A DNA stretch of 46,322 nt from Acidobacteriota bacterium (GCA_016870995.1 VFZU01000037.1:1-46322); one strand, 5' to 3'; counted from the first letter of the stretch, positions 7,531-19,267 are shown. The notes: generated from the sequence alone by a model not told the origin. A program made the numbers and translations.

Positions 7531-8781
7531 TTATTTCGCCGCGAGTTTTTTCGCGGTCGTTACTGCTGGCGGCACCCCTCCGGCCTTCGAGTTGTTCCCG
7601 CGGTTCTTCATGAACTCTTGCCAGAACACCAGAATCGGGCTTGCCACAAAAATCGACGAATACGTACCAACCAAAATTCCGACAACCAGGGCGAAGGCAA
7701 AGCCGTTCAACACCTGACCGCCAAACAACCATAACGCAACCGCAGTGAGGAAGGTAAGACCCGATGTCATGATCGTCCGGCTCAACGTTTCGTTGATGCT
7801 GCGATTCACGATTTCGGTCATGTCTCCCTTGCGGCCCCTCTGAAGATTTTCACGAATCCGGTCGAAGACCACAATCGTGTCATTCATCGAGTAACCAACT
7901 AATGTAAGTAGGGCGGCGACCACTGTCAAGGAAATCTCTTTATGGAAGAGAGAAAAAAGTCCTATCGTGATCACCGTGTCGTGCAAAACAGCGATCACGG
8001 CTGCGAACCCATACACGAATTCAAAGCGAAGGCCTACATATATCAACATTCCGGCCATCGCGTAAAGAGTGGCGAGCAGGGCCTGCGTACGCAATTCGCT
8101 GCCGACGCGCGGGCCAACGACTTCTGTGTTGCGCACAAGGTACTTGCCCAAATAGGCTTCCTGCTTGAGCACAGTGAGAATTTGCGGCGTCATGCCCGGC
8201 ACCGAAGAGAGCTCATCGAAGCTCGAGAGGATGCCGCCCTTTTGCTTGTCGCGGAACGAAAGCGTCTCGGTGATGAGTTTGCGAAGATCGTCATCGCTGA
8301 TGAATACGCCGGCTTTTTGCAGTGGCAGATTGAGACGCTCGAAAACCCTGGCGGCCGCGGCACCCGTAAAATCCAGCTTGTTGGGCTGGGAGCCAAAAAC
8401 GCTGGCGAGAGTGTCCTCGATGGCCTGACGAGTGGATTGAAGTTCCTTCTCGTTGCGCATCTCGGTCTGGATCATCAACTCGTTAGTGCCCTGGACGGCA
8501 ACCACGGAGATTTCTCCTTCGATCTTCTTGCTCAACGCGGCGCGAACGGATTCTTCGCTTGGCTTGTCGGCAAACTTGACGTAAAGCAAAGTGCCGCCCT
8601 TGAAGTCGATGCCATACCTGGGGCCACCCTCGATGATGAGGCTGATGATCCCGGCAACCGTCAACAGGAGAGACAGGCCAATAAGGGGCAACTTGTTGCC
8701 CATGAAGTCGAAATTTGTGTCACGAAAAAGCTGCATGCTGACTGACTTCGGCTGGAACCAACCCTGTTGGACACCAGCCAT
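7531..8781 (-). CDS. secF: Protein translocase subunit SecF (extended)
   Basis: SecF, 416 aa, works with SecD as a proton-driven RND-family accessory that pulls exported proteins across the inner membrane after SecYEG. The first helix (about 31-50) is followed by the G-I-D-F-K-G-G-T signature (57-64). The C-terminal bundle of five helices has the V-G-Y-S-M-N-D-T-I-V-V-F-D-R-I-R-E-N signature. Typical SecF proteins are about 300-330 aa. Extra length lies in the periplasmic region at about residues 141-215, including a short helix-hairpin-like S-S-V-P-G-M-T-P-Q segment. The start is uncertain: the AAGGA before ATG 8781 is nearly adjacent to the codon. Confidence 0.95.
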   Translation of the reverse strand: MAGVQQGWFQPKSVSMQLFRDTNFDFMGNKLPLIGLSLLLTVAGIISLIIEGGPRYGIDFKGGTLLYVKFADKPSEESVRAALSKKIEGEISVVAVQGTNELMIQTEMRNEKELQSTRQAIEDTLASVFGSQPNKLDFTGAAAARVFERLNLPLQKAGVFISDDDLRKLITETLSFRDKQKGGILSSFDELSSVPGMTPQILTVLKQEAYLGKYLVRNTEVVGPRVGSELRTQALLATLYAMAGMLIYVGLRFEFVYGFAAVIAVLHDTVITIGLFSLFHKEISLTVVAALLTLVGYSMNDTIVVFDRIRENLQRGRKGDMTEIVNRSINETLSRTIMTSGLTFLTAVALWLFGGQVLNGFAFALVVGILVGTYSSIFVASPILVFWQEFMKNRGNNSKAGGVPPAVTTAKKLAAK

Positions 8782-8851
8782 TCCTTTCTTGTTCCCGCCG
8801 GATCGGAAAAAAATATCCGCTCAACGGCGAAATCGTTTCTTTTGTACCGAG

Positions 8852-10462
8852 CTAGATGCTCAGGGTGGTTACCTTTTTGTTGCCGCTCAATTCCCAGTCG
8901 AACATGACCTTGGACACGAAGACGGCGGTGAACACGTTGGCCAGCAAGCCGATGATCAGCGTCACAGCGAAGCCCTTCACGTTGGTGGTACCAAAGATAA
9001 AGAGGAATGCGCTGGAGACGACGGCGGTGACGTGCGTGTCAATGATGGTGAGGAAGGCGCGATCAAAGCCCGCATCGATGGCGGCCCGAACGGCCTTGCC
9101 ACCACGAAGCTCTTCGCGGATGCGCTCGAAAATGAGCACGTTAGAGTCGACGGCCATACCGATGGTGAGGACGACACCGGCGATACCGGGAAGCGTCAGG
9201 GTGGCACCAGCGTAGGCAAGGATCGCAATCAGGATGATCGCGTTGAGGATCAAGGCGACCGTGGCGTTGATGCCGGCCTTCTTGTAGTAAACGAGCATGA
9301 CGAAGACGACCGCGGCAAGCCCAACTACGCCGCTCATCAGGCCTTCGCGAATCGAATCTGCGCCGAGCGACGGCCCAACCGTGCGCTCTTCGAGATAGAC
9401 GACACTAGCGGGCAGCGAGCCGGCTCGCAAAACAAGCGCAAGGTCGTTGGCTTCCTGTTGGGTGGCGGCACCAGTGATCTGACCGTTGTCTGAGATCTTG
9501 TTCTGGATCGTTGGAGCGCTGCGCACCTGACCATCGAGCACGATGGCGAGGCGCTTGTTGATGTTGGCTTCTGTGAAGCGGCCAAAGCGGCCAGCAGCAT
9601 CCTGGCTCAACACGAAGGTGGTGACCCAGCCGTTATTCATTTGATCCTGGGCAGCGCGCGAATCGCGCAGGTCGCGGCCCGTGATCACGGGAGAACGCTT
9701 GAGAATGAACCAGCTTTCCTGCGTGCCCATGCCACGAACGGCCTTTGTGCCGGGAGGCAGGATGCCGTTGAATTGGGTCAGCATCTGCTCGCGGGAGGCA
9801 AAGGGGCCTTCCTGCACTTCATGGAGCTCAAGAAGCGCTGCGGTTTGCAGGATCTGCTTGATGCGAGCCGGGTCGTCGACGCCCGGCATCTGGATCAGAA
9901 TTTCCGGCTCGGTTTCGGCGGCGCCGCGCTGCTGAACACTCGATTCCGCGAGGCCCAGGCCGTCGATGCGGCTTTCAATCGTGCGGATGGCACTGGCAAC
10001 CGTTTTCTTGCGAAGATCCAGTGCGGAGGTGGGCTTCAGAGTGAGCTTGTAGTCGCTACCAGAGGTGCTGGTGAGATTCCAGTCGGGAAAACGCTCACTC
10101 AGAAGGCGGCGGAATTCGCCCGCCTTGTTGATCGAGATTCCCTTGGCGACGATTTCGATCTTGTCGGCGGTTTCAATCGAGTTCGGTTCGTTGCGGTCGA
10201 AGGAACCGTAATCGATCGAAGCGGTCTTGAGCTCGGTCTTGATGCGGTCGATCAACTGGTCGGCTTCCGCCTTGAAGGCGTCCTGCACCTGAACCTGCAA
10301 TACCAACTGGCTGCCGCCCTTGAGATCGAGCCCGAGCTTGATGTTGTTATTGAAGTTGTCGACCAACTCCTTCTGATTCTTCGGAAGTCCGATAATCCCA
10401 TACAGACACACCAAGGTCACGCCGACGATGGACGCAATCTTGATCCACATACTTCTATCCAT
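8852..10462 (-). CDS. secD: Protein translocase subunit SecD
   Basis: SecD, 536 aa, partner of SecF in the Sec translocase. An N-terminal helix is followed by the G-L-D-L-K-G-G-S motif (about 44-51), a large periplasmic P1 region with V-x-x-A-I-R-T-I-E-S-R-I-D-G-L-G and I-L-I-Q-M-P-G-V, then six C-terminal membrane helices with G-M-A-V-D-S-N-V-L-I-F-E-R-I-R-E. Length and motifs are normal. AGGAAGG 8 bases before ATG 10462 supports the start. It lies between yajC and secF in the classical order. Confidence 0.97.
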   Translation of the reverse strand: MDRSMWIKIASIVGVTLVCLYGIIGLPKNQKELVDNFNNNIKLGLDLKGGSQLVLQVQVQDAFKAEADQLIDRIKTELKTASIDYGSFDRNEPNSIETADKIEIVAKGISINKAGEFRRLLSERFPDWNLTSTSGSDYKLTLKPTSALDLRKKTVASAIRTIESRIDGLGLAESSVQQRGAAETEPEILIQMPGVDDPARIKQILQTAALLELHEVQEGPFASREQMLTQFNGILPPGTKAVRGMGTQESWFILKRSPVITGRDLRDSRAAQDQMNNGWVTTFVLSQDAAGRFGRFTEANINKRLAIVLDGQVRSAPTIQNKISDNGQITGAATQQEANDLALVLRAGSLPASVVYLEERTVGPSLGADSIREGLMSGVVGLAAVVFVMLVYYKKAGINATVALILNAIILIAILAYAGATLTLPGIAGVVLTIGMAVDSNVLIFERIREELRGGKAVRAAIDAGFDRAFLTIIDTHVTAVVSSAFLFIFGTTNVKGFAVTLIIGLLANVFTAVFVSKVMFDWELSGNKKVTTLSI

Positions 10463-10521
10463 TACGAAAACCTTCCTGCTTCAAATTCACGCCGGCCGTT
10501 CTTTGACGGCGCTGGACGCGC

Positions 10522-10845
10522 TTACTTCGTTGTGGCGGCACCTTCCGGCGCAAGCACACTGGCAACACTTTGCCTGGCAAACCGCAGCTTCACGCCGTCG
10601 GGTTTGACACGGACCACGAGGCTTTGATCCTCGTCGTTCATCGAATATATCGTTCCGATGATTCCTCCGTTAGTCACCACCTCGTCGCCATTCTTCAAGT
10701 TGGCAAGCATTTCCTTGACCTGTTTGCGCTGCCTTTGAGCAGGTAGCAGAACGAGGAAATACATGATGCCGAACATTGCCACGAAGGGCAAGAGTCCAAG
10801 CAATTGATTTGGGGCAACCTGAAGGATCAGGGCGGGCGGTGTCAC
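10522..10845 (-). CDS. yajC: Preprotein translocase accessory subunit YajC
   Basis: 107-aa YajC, a single-pass inner-membrane protein that associates with SecDF. One transmembrane segment (about 14-34) is followed by Q-R-Q-R-K-Q and the family hallmark L-K-x-G-D-E-V-V-T-N-G-G-I-x-G. It starts at GTG 10845 with no strong ribosome-binding site. The tgt-yajC-secD-secF order is conserved across many bacteria and supports the call. Confidence 0.95.
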   Translation of the reverse strand: MTPPALILQVAPNQLLGLLPFVAMFGIMYFLVLLPAQRQRKQVKEMLANLKNGDEVVTNGGIIGTIYSMNDEDQSLVVRVKPDGVKLRFARQSVASVLAPEGAATTK

Positions 10846-10892
10846 GATTAGATATCCGAAGTCTTCCTAAAAGATTCTACAGTCTTTTGGTG

Positions 10893-13415
<2,523 letters not shown>

Positions 13416-13452
13416 GTAGCGGTCGGGCTAAACTGAAGGATTCACCAATTCC

Positions 13453-14853
13453 ATGGCCCTAAGCCTTTTCAATACCCTCTCGCTCGCAGTAGAAGAGTTT
13501 GTTCCCGCCGATGGCAAAACCGTTCGGATGTATTCGTGCGGCCCTACCGTTTACAACTACGCTCACATTGGCAACCTGCGCACATTTACTTTTAACGACA
13601 CCCTCCGGCGCTGGCTCGCCTATCGCGGCTTTGTACTCGACCATGTGATGAACATTACGGATGTCGAAGACAAGATCATCCGCAAGTCGATGGAACTGGG
13701 CATTCCAATGTGCGATTACACCCGCAAGTATGAGGAATTCTTTCTCGAAGACATGGTGACTTTGCGGCTGGAAAAGCCAGAGCGGATCGTACGGGCAACA
13801 GAACACATTCATGAAATGGTGGAGTTGATTGAGACCTTGCAGGACAAGGGTCTCACCTACGACTCGGAAGGCAGCGTCTATTACCGGATTGCAAGGTTCC
13901 CGGGCTACGGGAAGCTGTCGCACAACGATTTCTCCGGAATTCAAGCGGCGGCGCGGGTCGACAACGACGAATACGACAAGGATGACGCGCGCGACTTCGT
14001 GCTCTGGAAATCCCGCAAAGGCGAAGAGCCCTATTGGGATGCGCCGTTTGGGGCGGGCCGGCCTGGCTGGCATATCGAATGCTCCGCAATGGCAATGAAG
14101 TATCTGGGCTCGACCCTGGATATCCACACCGGTGGCGTGGATCTTGCGTTTCCGCATCACGAAAACGAGATCGCTCAATCAGAAGGTGCGACGGGCAAGC
14201 CTTTCGCCCGGTTCTGGGTTCATTGCGAACACCTGCATGTGGACATGCAGAAGATGTCCAAGAGCATCGGCAACATCTACACGCTGCGAGAACTCGTGGA
14301 AATGGGACATAGCCCCGAAGCGCTGCGCTTCGTGCTGATGAGCGTACCCTACCGCAAGAAATTAAATTTCACAATCGAGTCTCTGAAAGGCGCTCAAACG
14401 TCGATTGACCGGCTGCGTAATTACAAACTGCGGCTCGAGACCGACAAACTTGCAGATGGCCAGAACAACGAAATCGAGAAGCTCTGCCAACAGGCGCTGG
14501 CCAAATTCGAAGCTTCACTAGACGACGACCTGAACACTGCTGAGGCGCTCGCAGCAATGTTCGAGTTTGTGCGTGAAACGAATACGCTACTGGACCAGGG
14601 AGCATTTCTTGCTGGAAATCGCGCCAGCGCGCTCGATCTGCTCAAACGTTTCGACCGGGTTTTTGATGTAATCGAAACCCGCGCCACTGAAAATGGATTG
14701 GGCGACGAAGCCATCGAAGCTCTGATTGCCGAACGAACAGCTGCCAAGAAATCAAAGCAGTTCGCACGGGCTGACGAGATTCGGAACCAGTTGCTGGAGG
14801 CGGGCATTGTGCTGGAAGACACCAAAGAAGGAGTCCGCTGGAAGCGCAAGTAA
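13453..14853 (+). CDS. cysS: Cysteinyl-tRNA synthetase
   Basis: Class I aminoacyl-tRNA synthetase of 466 aa that charges tRNA-Cys. Cys29 in the conserved S-C-G-P-T-V-Y-x-x-x-H-I-G-N stretch is a zinc ligand, and H-I-G-N (38-41) is the HIGH motif. K-M-S-K-S lies at 267-271. The W-H-I-E-C-S-A-M and H-P-H-H-E-N-E-I-A-Q zinc-site segments are present, and a DALR-type anticodon-binding helical domain ends the protein. Length is normal for the family. It starts 38 bases after the true end of the frameshifted gene and precedes a trans-sulfuration enzyme, a thematic link to cysteine metabolism. Confidence 0.97.
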   Translation: MALSLFNTLSLAVEEFVPADGKTVRMYSCGPTVYNYAHIGNLRTFTFNDTLRRWLAYRGFVLDHVMNITDVEDKIIRKSMELGIPMCDYTRKYEEFFLEDMVTLRLEKPERIVRATEHIHEMVELIETLQDKGLTYDSEGSVYYRIARFPGYGKLSHNDFSGIQAAARVDNDEYDKDDARDFVLWKSRKGEEPYWDAPFGAGRPGWHIECSAMAMKYLGSTLDIHTGGVDLAFPHHENEIAQSEGATGKPFARFWVHCEHLHVDMQKMSKSIGNIYTLRELVEMGHSPEALRFVLMSVPYRKKLNFTIESLKGAQTSIDRLRNYKLRLETDKLADGQNNEIEKLCQQALAKFEASLDDDLNTAEALAAMFEFVRETNTLLDQGAFLAGNRASALDLLKRFDRVFDVIETRATENGLGDEAIEALIAERTAAKKSKQFARADEIRNQLLEAGIVLEDTKEGVRWKRK

Positions 14854-14856
14854 CGT

Positions 14857-15141
14857 TCAGCCGAAGGCGAGCAAGAGCCCAATGCCAATCAGCACGGCGC
14901 CAAATACGGCGTACCCCATCACCGCGCCCCAACCCCAGTCCTTACCTCCGGAACGGATGGACTTGAGGCCGGTGTACGCGACGAACACCAGAAACACACC
15001 GCAAGCCAGAAGCATTGCGGCATCAAACCAGGCTCTACGCCGAAACGACCCGAGGACGCGCATCAGCGCGACCAGCAACGAAGCCGTCGAGACGATCACC
15101 TGCGCCCAGATCGGAGCTCTCCAATTCAGCAGACCACGCAC
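14857..15141 (-). CDS. Small hypothetical three-helix membrane protein
   Basis: Predicted 94-aa protein with three hydrophobic segments (about 15-30, 40-58 and 72-92) separated by short basic loops (R-R-R, K-S-I-R-S-G-G-K-D-W). I do not recognise the family. It lies on the minus strand between cysS and the trans-sulfuration gene, ending 3 bases from the cysS stop. I place the start at GTG 15141, with AGGGG about 10 bases upstream. A TTG at 15171 would overlap the start codon of the divergent gene. Hydrophobic pattern and clean spacing support a real gene, but it could be spurious. Confidence 0.55.
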   Translation of the reverse strand: MRGLLNWRAPIWAQVIVSTASLLVALMRVLGSFRRRAWFDAAMLLACGVFLVFVAYTGLKSIRSGGKDWGWGAVMGYAVFGAVLIGIGLLLAFG

Positions 15142-15170
15142 TGCAATCCACCCCTGCGAGTATTTCAGCA

Positions 15171-16358
15171 ATGAAAATCCATTCTAAAGCCGTCCACTCT
15201 GGAGACCGTAAACGCGTCGCCGGAACACCGATTCCAGTGACCACCCCCATCTATGCGGCAGCCAGCTTCTTTTACGACGAACTCGAATCGATCGACAAGG
15301 TTTTTGCAAAAGAGATGCATGGGTACGCGTATTCGCGTTACGACAACCCGACCAATGCGGCGCTCGAAGAGCTGGTAACCCATCTTGAAGGGGCGCTTGG
15401 GACGCTGGCAACCGCATCAGGTATGAGCGCGTTGCAGATTGCCATCACCGCGGCGCTGGCAGACCGGCGCAAACATGTGCTCGCCGCCAACGCATTGTAT
15501 GGCGCGACAGTAAAACTGCTGCAGCAAGTGTTCGAACCGTTTGGAACCACAAACGCATTTGTCGACATCTGCGACCTCGATGCAGTCGCCAAGGCGATCG
15601 CGGCTGAAAAGCCAGGCGTGATTCTGATGGAGACGATTTCCAATCCGCTCTTGCGCATCGGTCAAATCGACAAGATCGCCGCGATGGCCCGTGAAGTGGG
15701 AGCTTGCCTGATTGTGGACAATACATTTGCAACCCCAGCATTGGTGCGCCCGATCGAACTCGGGGCGCACATCTCGCTGAGCAGCGCTACAAAATTCTTG
15801 TCCGGACATGGCGATGTAATTGGCGGGCTGGTGAGTTGCGACGAAGAGCATTTTGAGCCGGTCCGAGCGCTGTCCCGAATCTATGGCCCAATTCTGGGAC
15901 CGTTTGAGTGTTATCTGACGATGCGCGGGATTAAGACCTTTCCTCTGCGCTTCGAGCGGCAGAACCGCAATGCGGCCGCAGTGGCGGCGCATCTGAGCCA
16001 TCACCCGAAAGTAAACTCGGTTTACTTCCCCGGGCTCGAAAATCATCCGGATCGCGAGACGACCTCGCGGCTCTTGCCAGAAGGACAGTTTGGCGCGATG
16101 GTTTCCTTTGAAATTACGGGAGCAGACAAAGCAGGCGTATTTGCTTTCTTCGACCGCCTGAAGATGATCGTCCCGGCGACCAGCCTCGGCGACGTCCACA
16201 CGATAGCACTGTACCCCGCGATTGCCTCCCATCGCGATATTCCTCCGAAGCAACGGGCCCGGCTTGGCATCCACGACAACCTGGTTCGGCTGTCAGTGGG
16301 CATCGAGGATATTGAGGACATCCTGGCTGACCTCGATCAGGCTCTGGCGCAAAGCTAG
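15171..16358 (+). CDS. PLP-dependent trans-sulfuration enzyme (Cys/Met metabolism family)
   Basis: 395-aa member of the cystathionine gamma-synthase / beta- or gamma-lyase / methionine gamma-lyase family. The PLP lysine is K198 in S-S-A-T-K-F-L-S-G-H. Other active-site residues are Y54 and R56 (Y-S-R-Y-D-N-P-T) and D173 (V-D-N-T-F-A-T-P). The C-terminal S-L-G-D-V-H-T-I-A-L-Y-P-A-x-x-S-H signature is present. Members interconvert cysteine, homocysteine and methionine. The H-T-I-A-L-Y-P and R-D-I-P motifs look more lyase-like than MetB-like, but synthase and lyase cannot be told apart by eye. ATG 15171 fits the family N-terminus; longer in-frame sequence upstream is out of character. Confidence 0.92.
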   Translation: MKIHSKAVHSGDRKRVAGTPIPVTTPIYAAASFFYDELESIDKVFAKEMHGYAYSRYDNPTNAALEELVTHLEGALGTLATASGMSALQIAITAALADRRKHVLAANALYGATVKLLQQVFEPFGTTNAFVDICDLDAVAKAIAAEKPGVILMETISNPLLRIGQIDKIAAMAREVGACLIVDNTFATPALVRPIELGAHISLSSATKFLSGHGDVIGGLVSCDEEHFEPVRALSRIYGPILGPFECYLTMRGIKTFPLRFERQNRNAAAVAAHLSHHPKVNSVYFPGLENHPDRETTSRLLPEGQFGAMVSFEITGADKAGVFAFFDRLKMIVPATSLGDVHTIALYPAIASHRDIPPKQRARLGIHDNLVRLSVGIEDIEDILADLDQALAQS

Positions 16359-16384
16359 GGGGAATCCGGTTACCATAGGCGACA

Positions 16385-18415
16385 ATGGCCATCTACGCCT
16401 CAACCGTCTTTCTCAGTGCATTCCTGCTTTTTCTGGTTCAGCCGCTGATCGCGAAATTGATTCTGCCCTGGTTCGGGGGCTCCGCTGTGGTCTGGAACAC
16501 CTGCATGTTGTTCTTTCAGATCCTTTTGCTGGCGGGTTATGCATACGCACACTGGACGATTCAGAACCTGAACGCGCGAAAGCAGTTTATTCTTCATTCG
16601 AGCCTGATCGGAGCAGCGATCTTACTCGCGCCGGTATTGCCTCCGGAGTGGCTCAAGCCCTCGGGCGAAGCGGCGCCAATCCTGCCGATTCTTGCCGTGT
16701 TGGCGGTTGCGATCGGCTTGCCTTATTTCTTGCTCTCCAGCACAAGCCCGCTGCTGCAGGCCTGGTATTCGCGGGTTCATAACGCAGCTCCGCCCTATCG
16801 ATTATTTGCGCTTTCAAATCTTGCCAGCCTTCTCGCCCTGCTCGCGTATCCGGTTGCGATCGAGCCTTACCTGCCCGCTGGGTACCAGGCTTTGGGTTGG
16901 CGGGCTGCCTTTGCCGCATTCGGCTTGTTTTGCATCTACACGGCCTGGCGAGCCGCGCAGGTAGCTGAGCCTGGCACCACCGCAACCGAGGCTCCCATCG
17001 AAGTCCCCGCGCCGCCAACAGTGAAGGACTATCTCACCTGGATCACGCTGGCTTCCCTGCCCTCGATGCTGTTTCTCTCGTTTACAAGCCACCTTGTGCA
17101 GAATGTCGCCTCGATTCCGTTTCTCTGGGTGATCCCGCTTTCGATGTACCTGTTGAGCTTCATCCTGGTATTCGATTCCGACAAAATCTATCGGCCTATG
17201 GTGTTCCGTATCTTGAGCCCGGTGGTGCTGGGAGGTCTGCTGTACGGCATCTACATATCGGATTCCGACACTAAGATTCATTGGCAACTTGGGGCCGCGG
17301 CGCTTTCGCTGCTCGTGTTCTGTACGTTTTGCCACGGGGAGCTCGCCAAACGGAAACCTCATCCGCGCTACCTCACTGCGTTCTTCCTGATGATGTCGGT
17401 GGGCGGCGCCGTGGGCGGCTTCCTGATCTCGATCGCGGCACCATTGCTGCTGCCGGGATACTTCGAGCTTTACATCTCCCTGGTCTTGTTTGGCTTTGCT
17501 TCATTGATGCTTCTCTACCGGTCGCACTGGGCGACGGACATTCTGTGGACAGCTGCAGCAGTTGGGGCGATCGTGCTTGCGGTAGTTGAAATTCGATCCA
17601 CTTCCAATGGGGTCCGGGTCATGGTTCGCAATTTCTACGGGTCGCTTCGCGTGCAGGATTCGACCTCGGGCGAAGACAAAGAAACATGGACAAGAACTCT
17701 GATCCACGGCACGATCAACCATGGATTGCAGTTCTTGAGTGATCAACGCTATCTGCTCCCAACCACATACTATGGGCCAAATTCCGGCGTGGGGTTGGCG
17801 ATTGCGAACACATGGCAGATGAATCACCGCGTCGGTCTGATCGGGCTCGGTACTGGGACGCTGAGCTCCTACGCGAGGAAAGGCGATTACTATCGCATCT
17901 ACGAAATCAATCCCCTGGTGCTCGATATTGCGAGGAACGAGTTCCGCTTTCTCAAGGGTTGCCGTGGGACTTGTGACGTTGTCTTAGGTGACGCACGCTT
18001 ATCGCTTGAGCGGGATCCCGTGCAAAATTTCGATGTCTTGGCGGTAGACGCATTTTCTGGCGACTCGATTCCTGTGCACTTGCTGACCAAGGAAGCTTTT
18101 CAGCTCTACTTCCGCCATCTGAAGAGTCCAAATGGCGTGCTGGCTGTTCACGTCTCGAACAAGCATCTGCGCCTGGGGCCGGTTGTCGAACGAATCGCTA
18201 CTTCGATGGGGATGAAGACGCTGGAAATCGACAACGAAGAGATCGAGGATGCACAGGTCTTCTCCTCGGATTGGGTTTTGGTTTACCGGCCGAATTCGAT
18301 GATCGCTGATATTCCGCTGGTGACATCCGCTCGAACCGCTGTTGCAGCGAGGCCTGAGCTGAGAACCTGGACAGACGATTACTCGAACCTGTTCCAGATC
18401 TTCAAGCGCGAATAA
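16385..18415 (+). CDS. Fused MFS-like membrane / spermidine synthase-like protein
   Basis: 676-aa protein with an N-terminal membrane half of about twelve helices, beginning with the characteristic F-L-L-F-L-V-Q-P-L-I-A-K-x-I-L-P-W-F-G-G signature. The C-terminal half (about 470-676) is a Rossmann, spermidine-synthase-like domain. This has G-L-G-T-G-T for nucleotide binding, an acidic Y-E-I-N-P ribose-binding segment, G-D-A-R, and V-D-A-F-S-G-D-S-I-P-V-H-L-L-T. These fusions are common in acidobacteria and proteobacteria. They bind AdoMet-type cofactors, but polyamine synthesis has not been shown for most of them. It starts 26 bases after the trans-sulfuration gene and may share its transcript, which would fit a sulfur/AdoMet theme. 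Confidence 0.9.
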   Translation: MAIYASTVFLSAFLLFLVQPLIAKLILPWFGGSAVVWNTCMLFFQILLLAGYAYAHWTIQNLNARKQFILHSSLIGAAILLAPVLPPEWLKPSGEAAPILPILAVLAVAIGLPYFLLSSTSPLLQAWYSRVHNAAPPYRLFALSNLASLLALLAYPVAIEPYLPAGYQALGWRAAFAAFGLFCIYTAWRAAQVAEPGTTATEAPIEVPAPPTVKDYLTWITLASLPSMLFLSFTSHLVQNVASIPFLWVIPLSMYLLSFILVFDSDKIYRPMVFRILSPVVLGGLLYGIYISDSDTKIHWQLGAAALSLLVFCTFCHGELAKRKPHPRYLTAFFLMMSVGGAVGGFLISIAAPLLLPGYFELYISLVLFGFASLMLLYRSHWATDILWTAAAVGAIVLAVVEIRSTSNGVRVMVRNFYGSLRVQDSTSGEDKETWTRTLIHGTINHGLQFLSDQRYLLPTTYYGPNSGVGLAIANTWQMNHRVGLIGLGTGTLSSYARKGDYYRIYEINPLVLDIARNEFRFLKGCRGTCDVVLGDARLSLERDPVQNFDVLAVDAFSGDSIPVHLLTKEAFQLYFRHLKSPNGVLAVHVSNKHLRLGPVVERIATSMGMKTLEIDNEEIEDAQVFSSDWVLVYRPNSMIADIPLVTSARTAVAARPELRTWTDDYSNLFQIFKRE

Positions 18416-18450
18416 GAGGGGTTTGACTTGAGGGCAGAAACTCGCGATAC

Positions 18451-18469
18451 TACTTTGCATTACAAAGTA
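18451..18469. promoter_or_regulatory. Perfect inverted-repeat operator TACTTTG-N5-CAAAGTA
   Basis: Two 7-bp arms pair perfectly around 5 bases, 44 bases upstream of the diiron-protein start and 36 bases after the preceding stop codon. The symmetry and the AT-rich surroundings suggest a dimeric repressor site overlapping a promoter. From memory, sites of this form precede PadR-type regulator genes in acidobacteria. That attribution is inference: no PadR gene is in the window. Confidence 0.6.
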
Positions 18470-18512
18470 CTCTTATTGGATTTATTACTTTAAGGCCAAC
18501 CAATGGAACCCA

Positions 18513-19211
18513 GTGCTGGTTTGTCCAGCAGGGCCGACAACTCTTTCCGTCCCTGAACGCGATTGGGTCGCGGCGGCCCTGCAGCAGCTGCAATTGGGCG
18601 AGGGGTCAGATGGCTTGGGGCTACGCCGAAGGGCGCAGCGGTTCGCCGAACGGAATGGCATCGAAGGTCTGAAAGAGGCCATGGATCGCTTTATTCAGGA
18701 AGAGCAGCGGCACTCGGCGGTACTTGGTTTGTTTCTTGATCGCGAGCATGTGCCACGGCTACAAGCCCATTGGGTAGACCGGTGGTTTCGGTGGATTCGA
18801 AATCTGGCAGGGTTCGAATTGATGTTGGTGACATTGACGAGCGCGGAGTTGTTGGCAATTCCCTTTTACCAGGCACTGCATGATGTCACTCAATCTCCGG
18901 CACTTAAGGCGATTGCGACCCAGGTCCTGCGTGATGAAGCCCAACATCTTGAGTTCCAGGCAGACAACTTCGCTTTGTGCGCGAGATCGAGAGGAGACTT
19001 GGGCAAGATGGTCACCATCCTGTTGCATTGGATCGCAATGGGGATGGCATCGATCCTGGTCTACACTCTGCATGCGAAGCTTTTCCGGAGGGCGGGCTTG
19101 AGCCCGTTGCAGTTCTGGTCAATCGCGTTTCGAGCTTACGAGCCGATCTTCAAAAAGATGACAGAACGATTCGTTCCCATCGAAACAGACCTCAGAGCCT
19201 ATTTGAGATAA
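18513..19211 (+). CDS. Ferritin-like diiron-carboxylate protein
   Basis: 232-aa all-helical protein with a ferritin-like diiron pattern. An E-E-x-R-H motif (E64, H67) lies in one helix, E112 in the next, and D-E-A-Q-H (E142, H145) in the fourth. Two E-x-x-H pairs plus a bridging glutamate are the minimal ligand set of ferritin-like oxygenases and rubrerythrin-type proteins. The exact family and substrate are not recognised; oxidase, hydroxylase or iron/peroxide handling are all possible. A C-terminal hydrophobic stretch (about 168-186) may be a buried helix. It starts at GTG 18513; the nearby ATG at 18503 is out of frame and stops quickly. The inverted repeat at 18451-18469 suggests repressor control. 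Confidence 0.7.
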   Translation: MLVCPAGPTTLSVPERDWVAAALQQLQLGEGSDGLGLRRRAQRFAERNGIEGLKEAMDRFIQEEQRHSAVLGLFLDREHVPRLQAHWVDRWFRWIRNLAGFELMLVTLTSAELLAIPFYQALHDVTQSPALKAIATQVLRDEAQHLEFQADNFALCARSRGDLGKMVTILLHWIAMGMASILVYTLHAKLFRRAGLSPLQFWSIAFRAYEPIFKKMTERFVPIETDLRAYLR

Positions 19212-19267
19212 ACCCGTTCACAGCGAATTTGAGGATTTTTTCGAAAAGGCAAGTGCTTACCGTTCAT

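Noticed and set aside
6787-7734. 315-codon plus-strand frame opposite tonB/secF
   Set aside because: Arginine/histidine-rich composition mirrors the proline and glycine tracts of tonB. It spans two recognised genes and matches no family.
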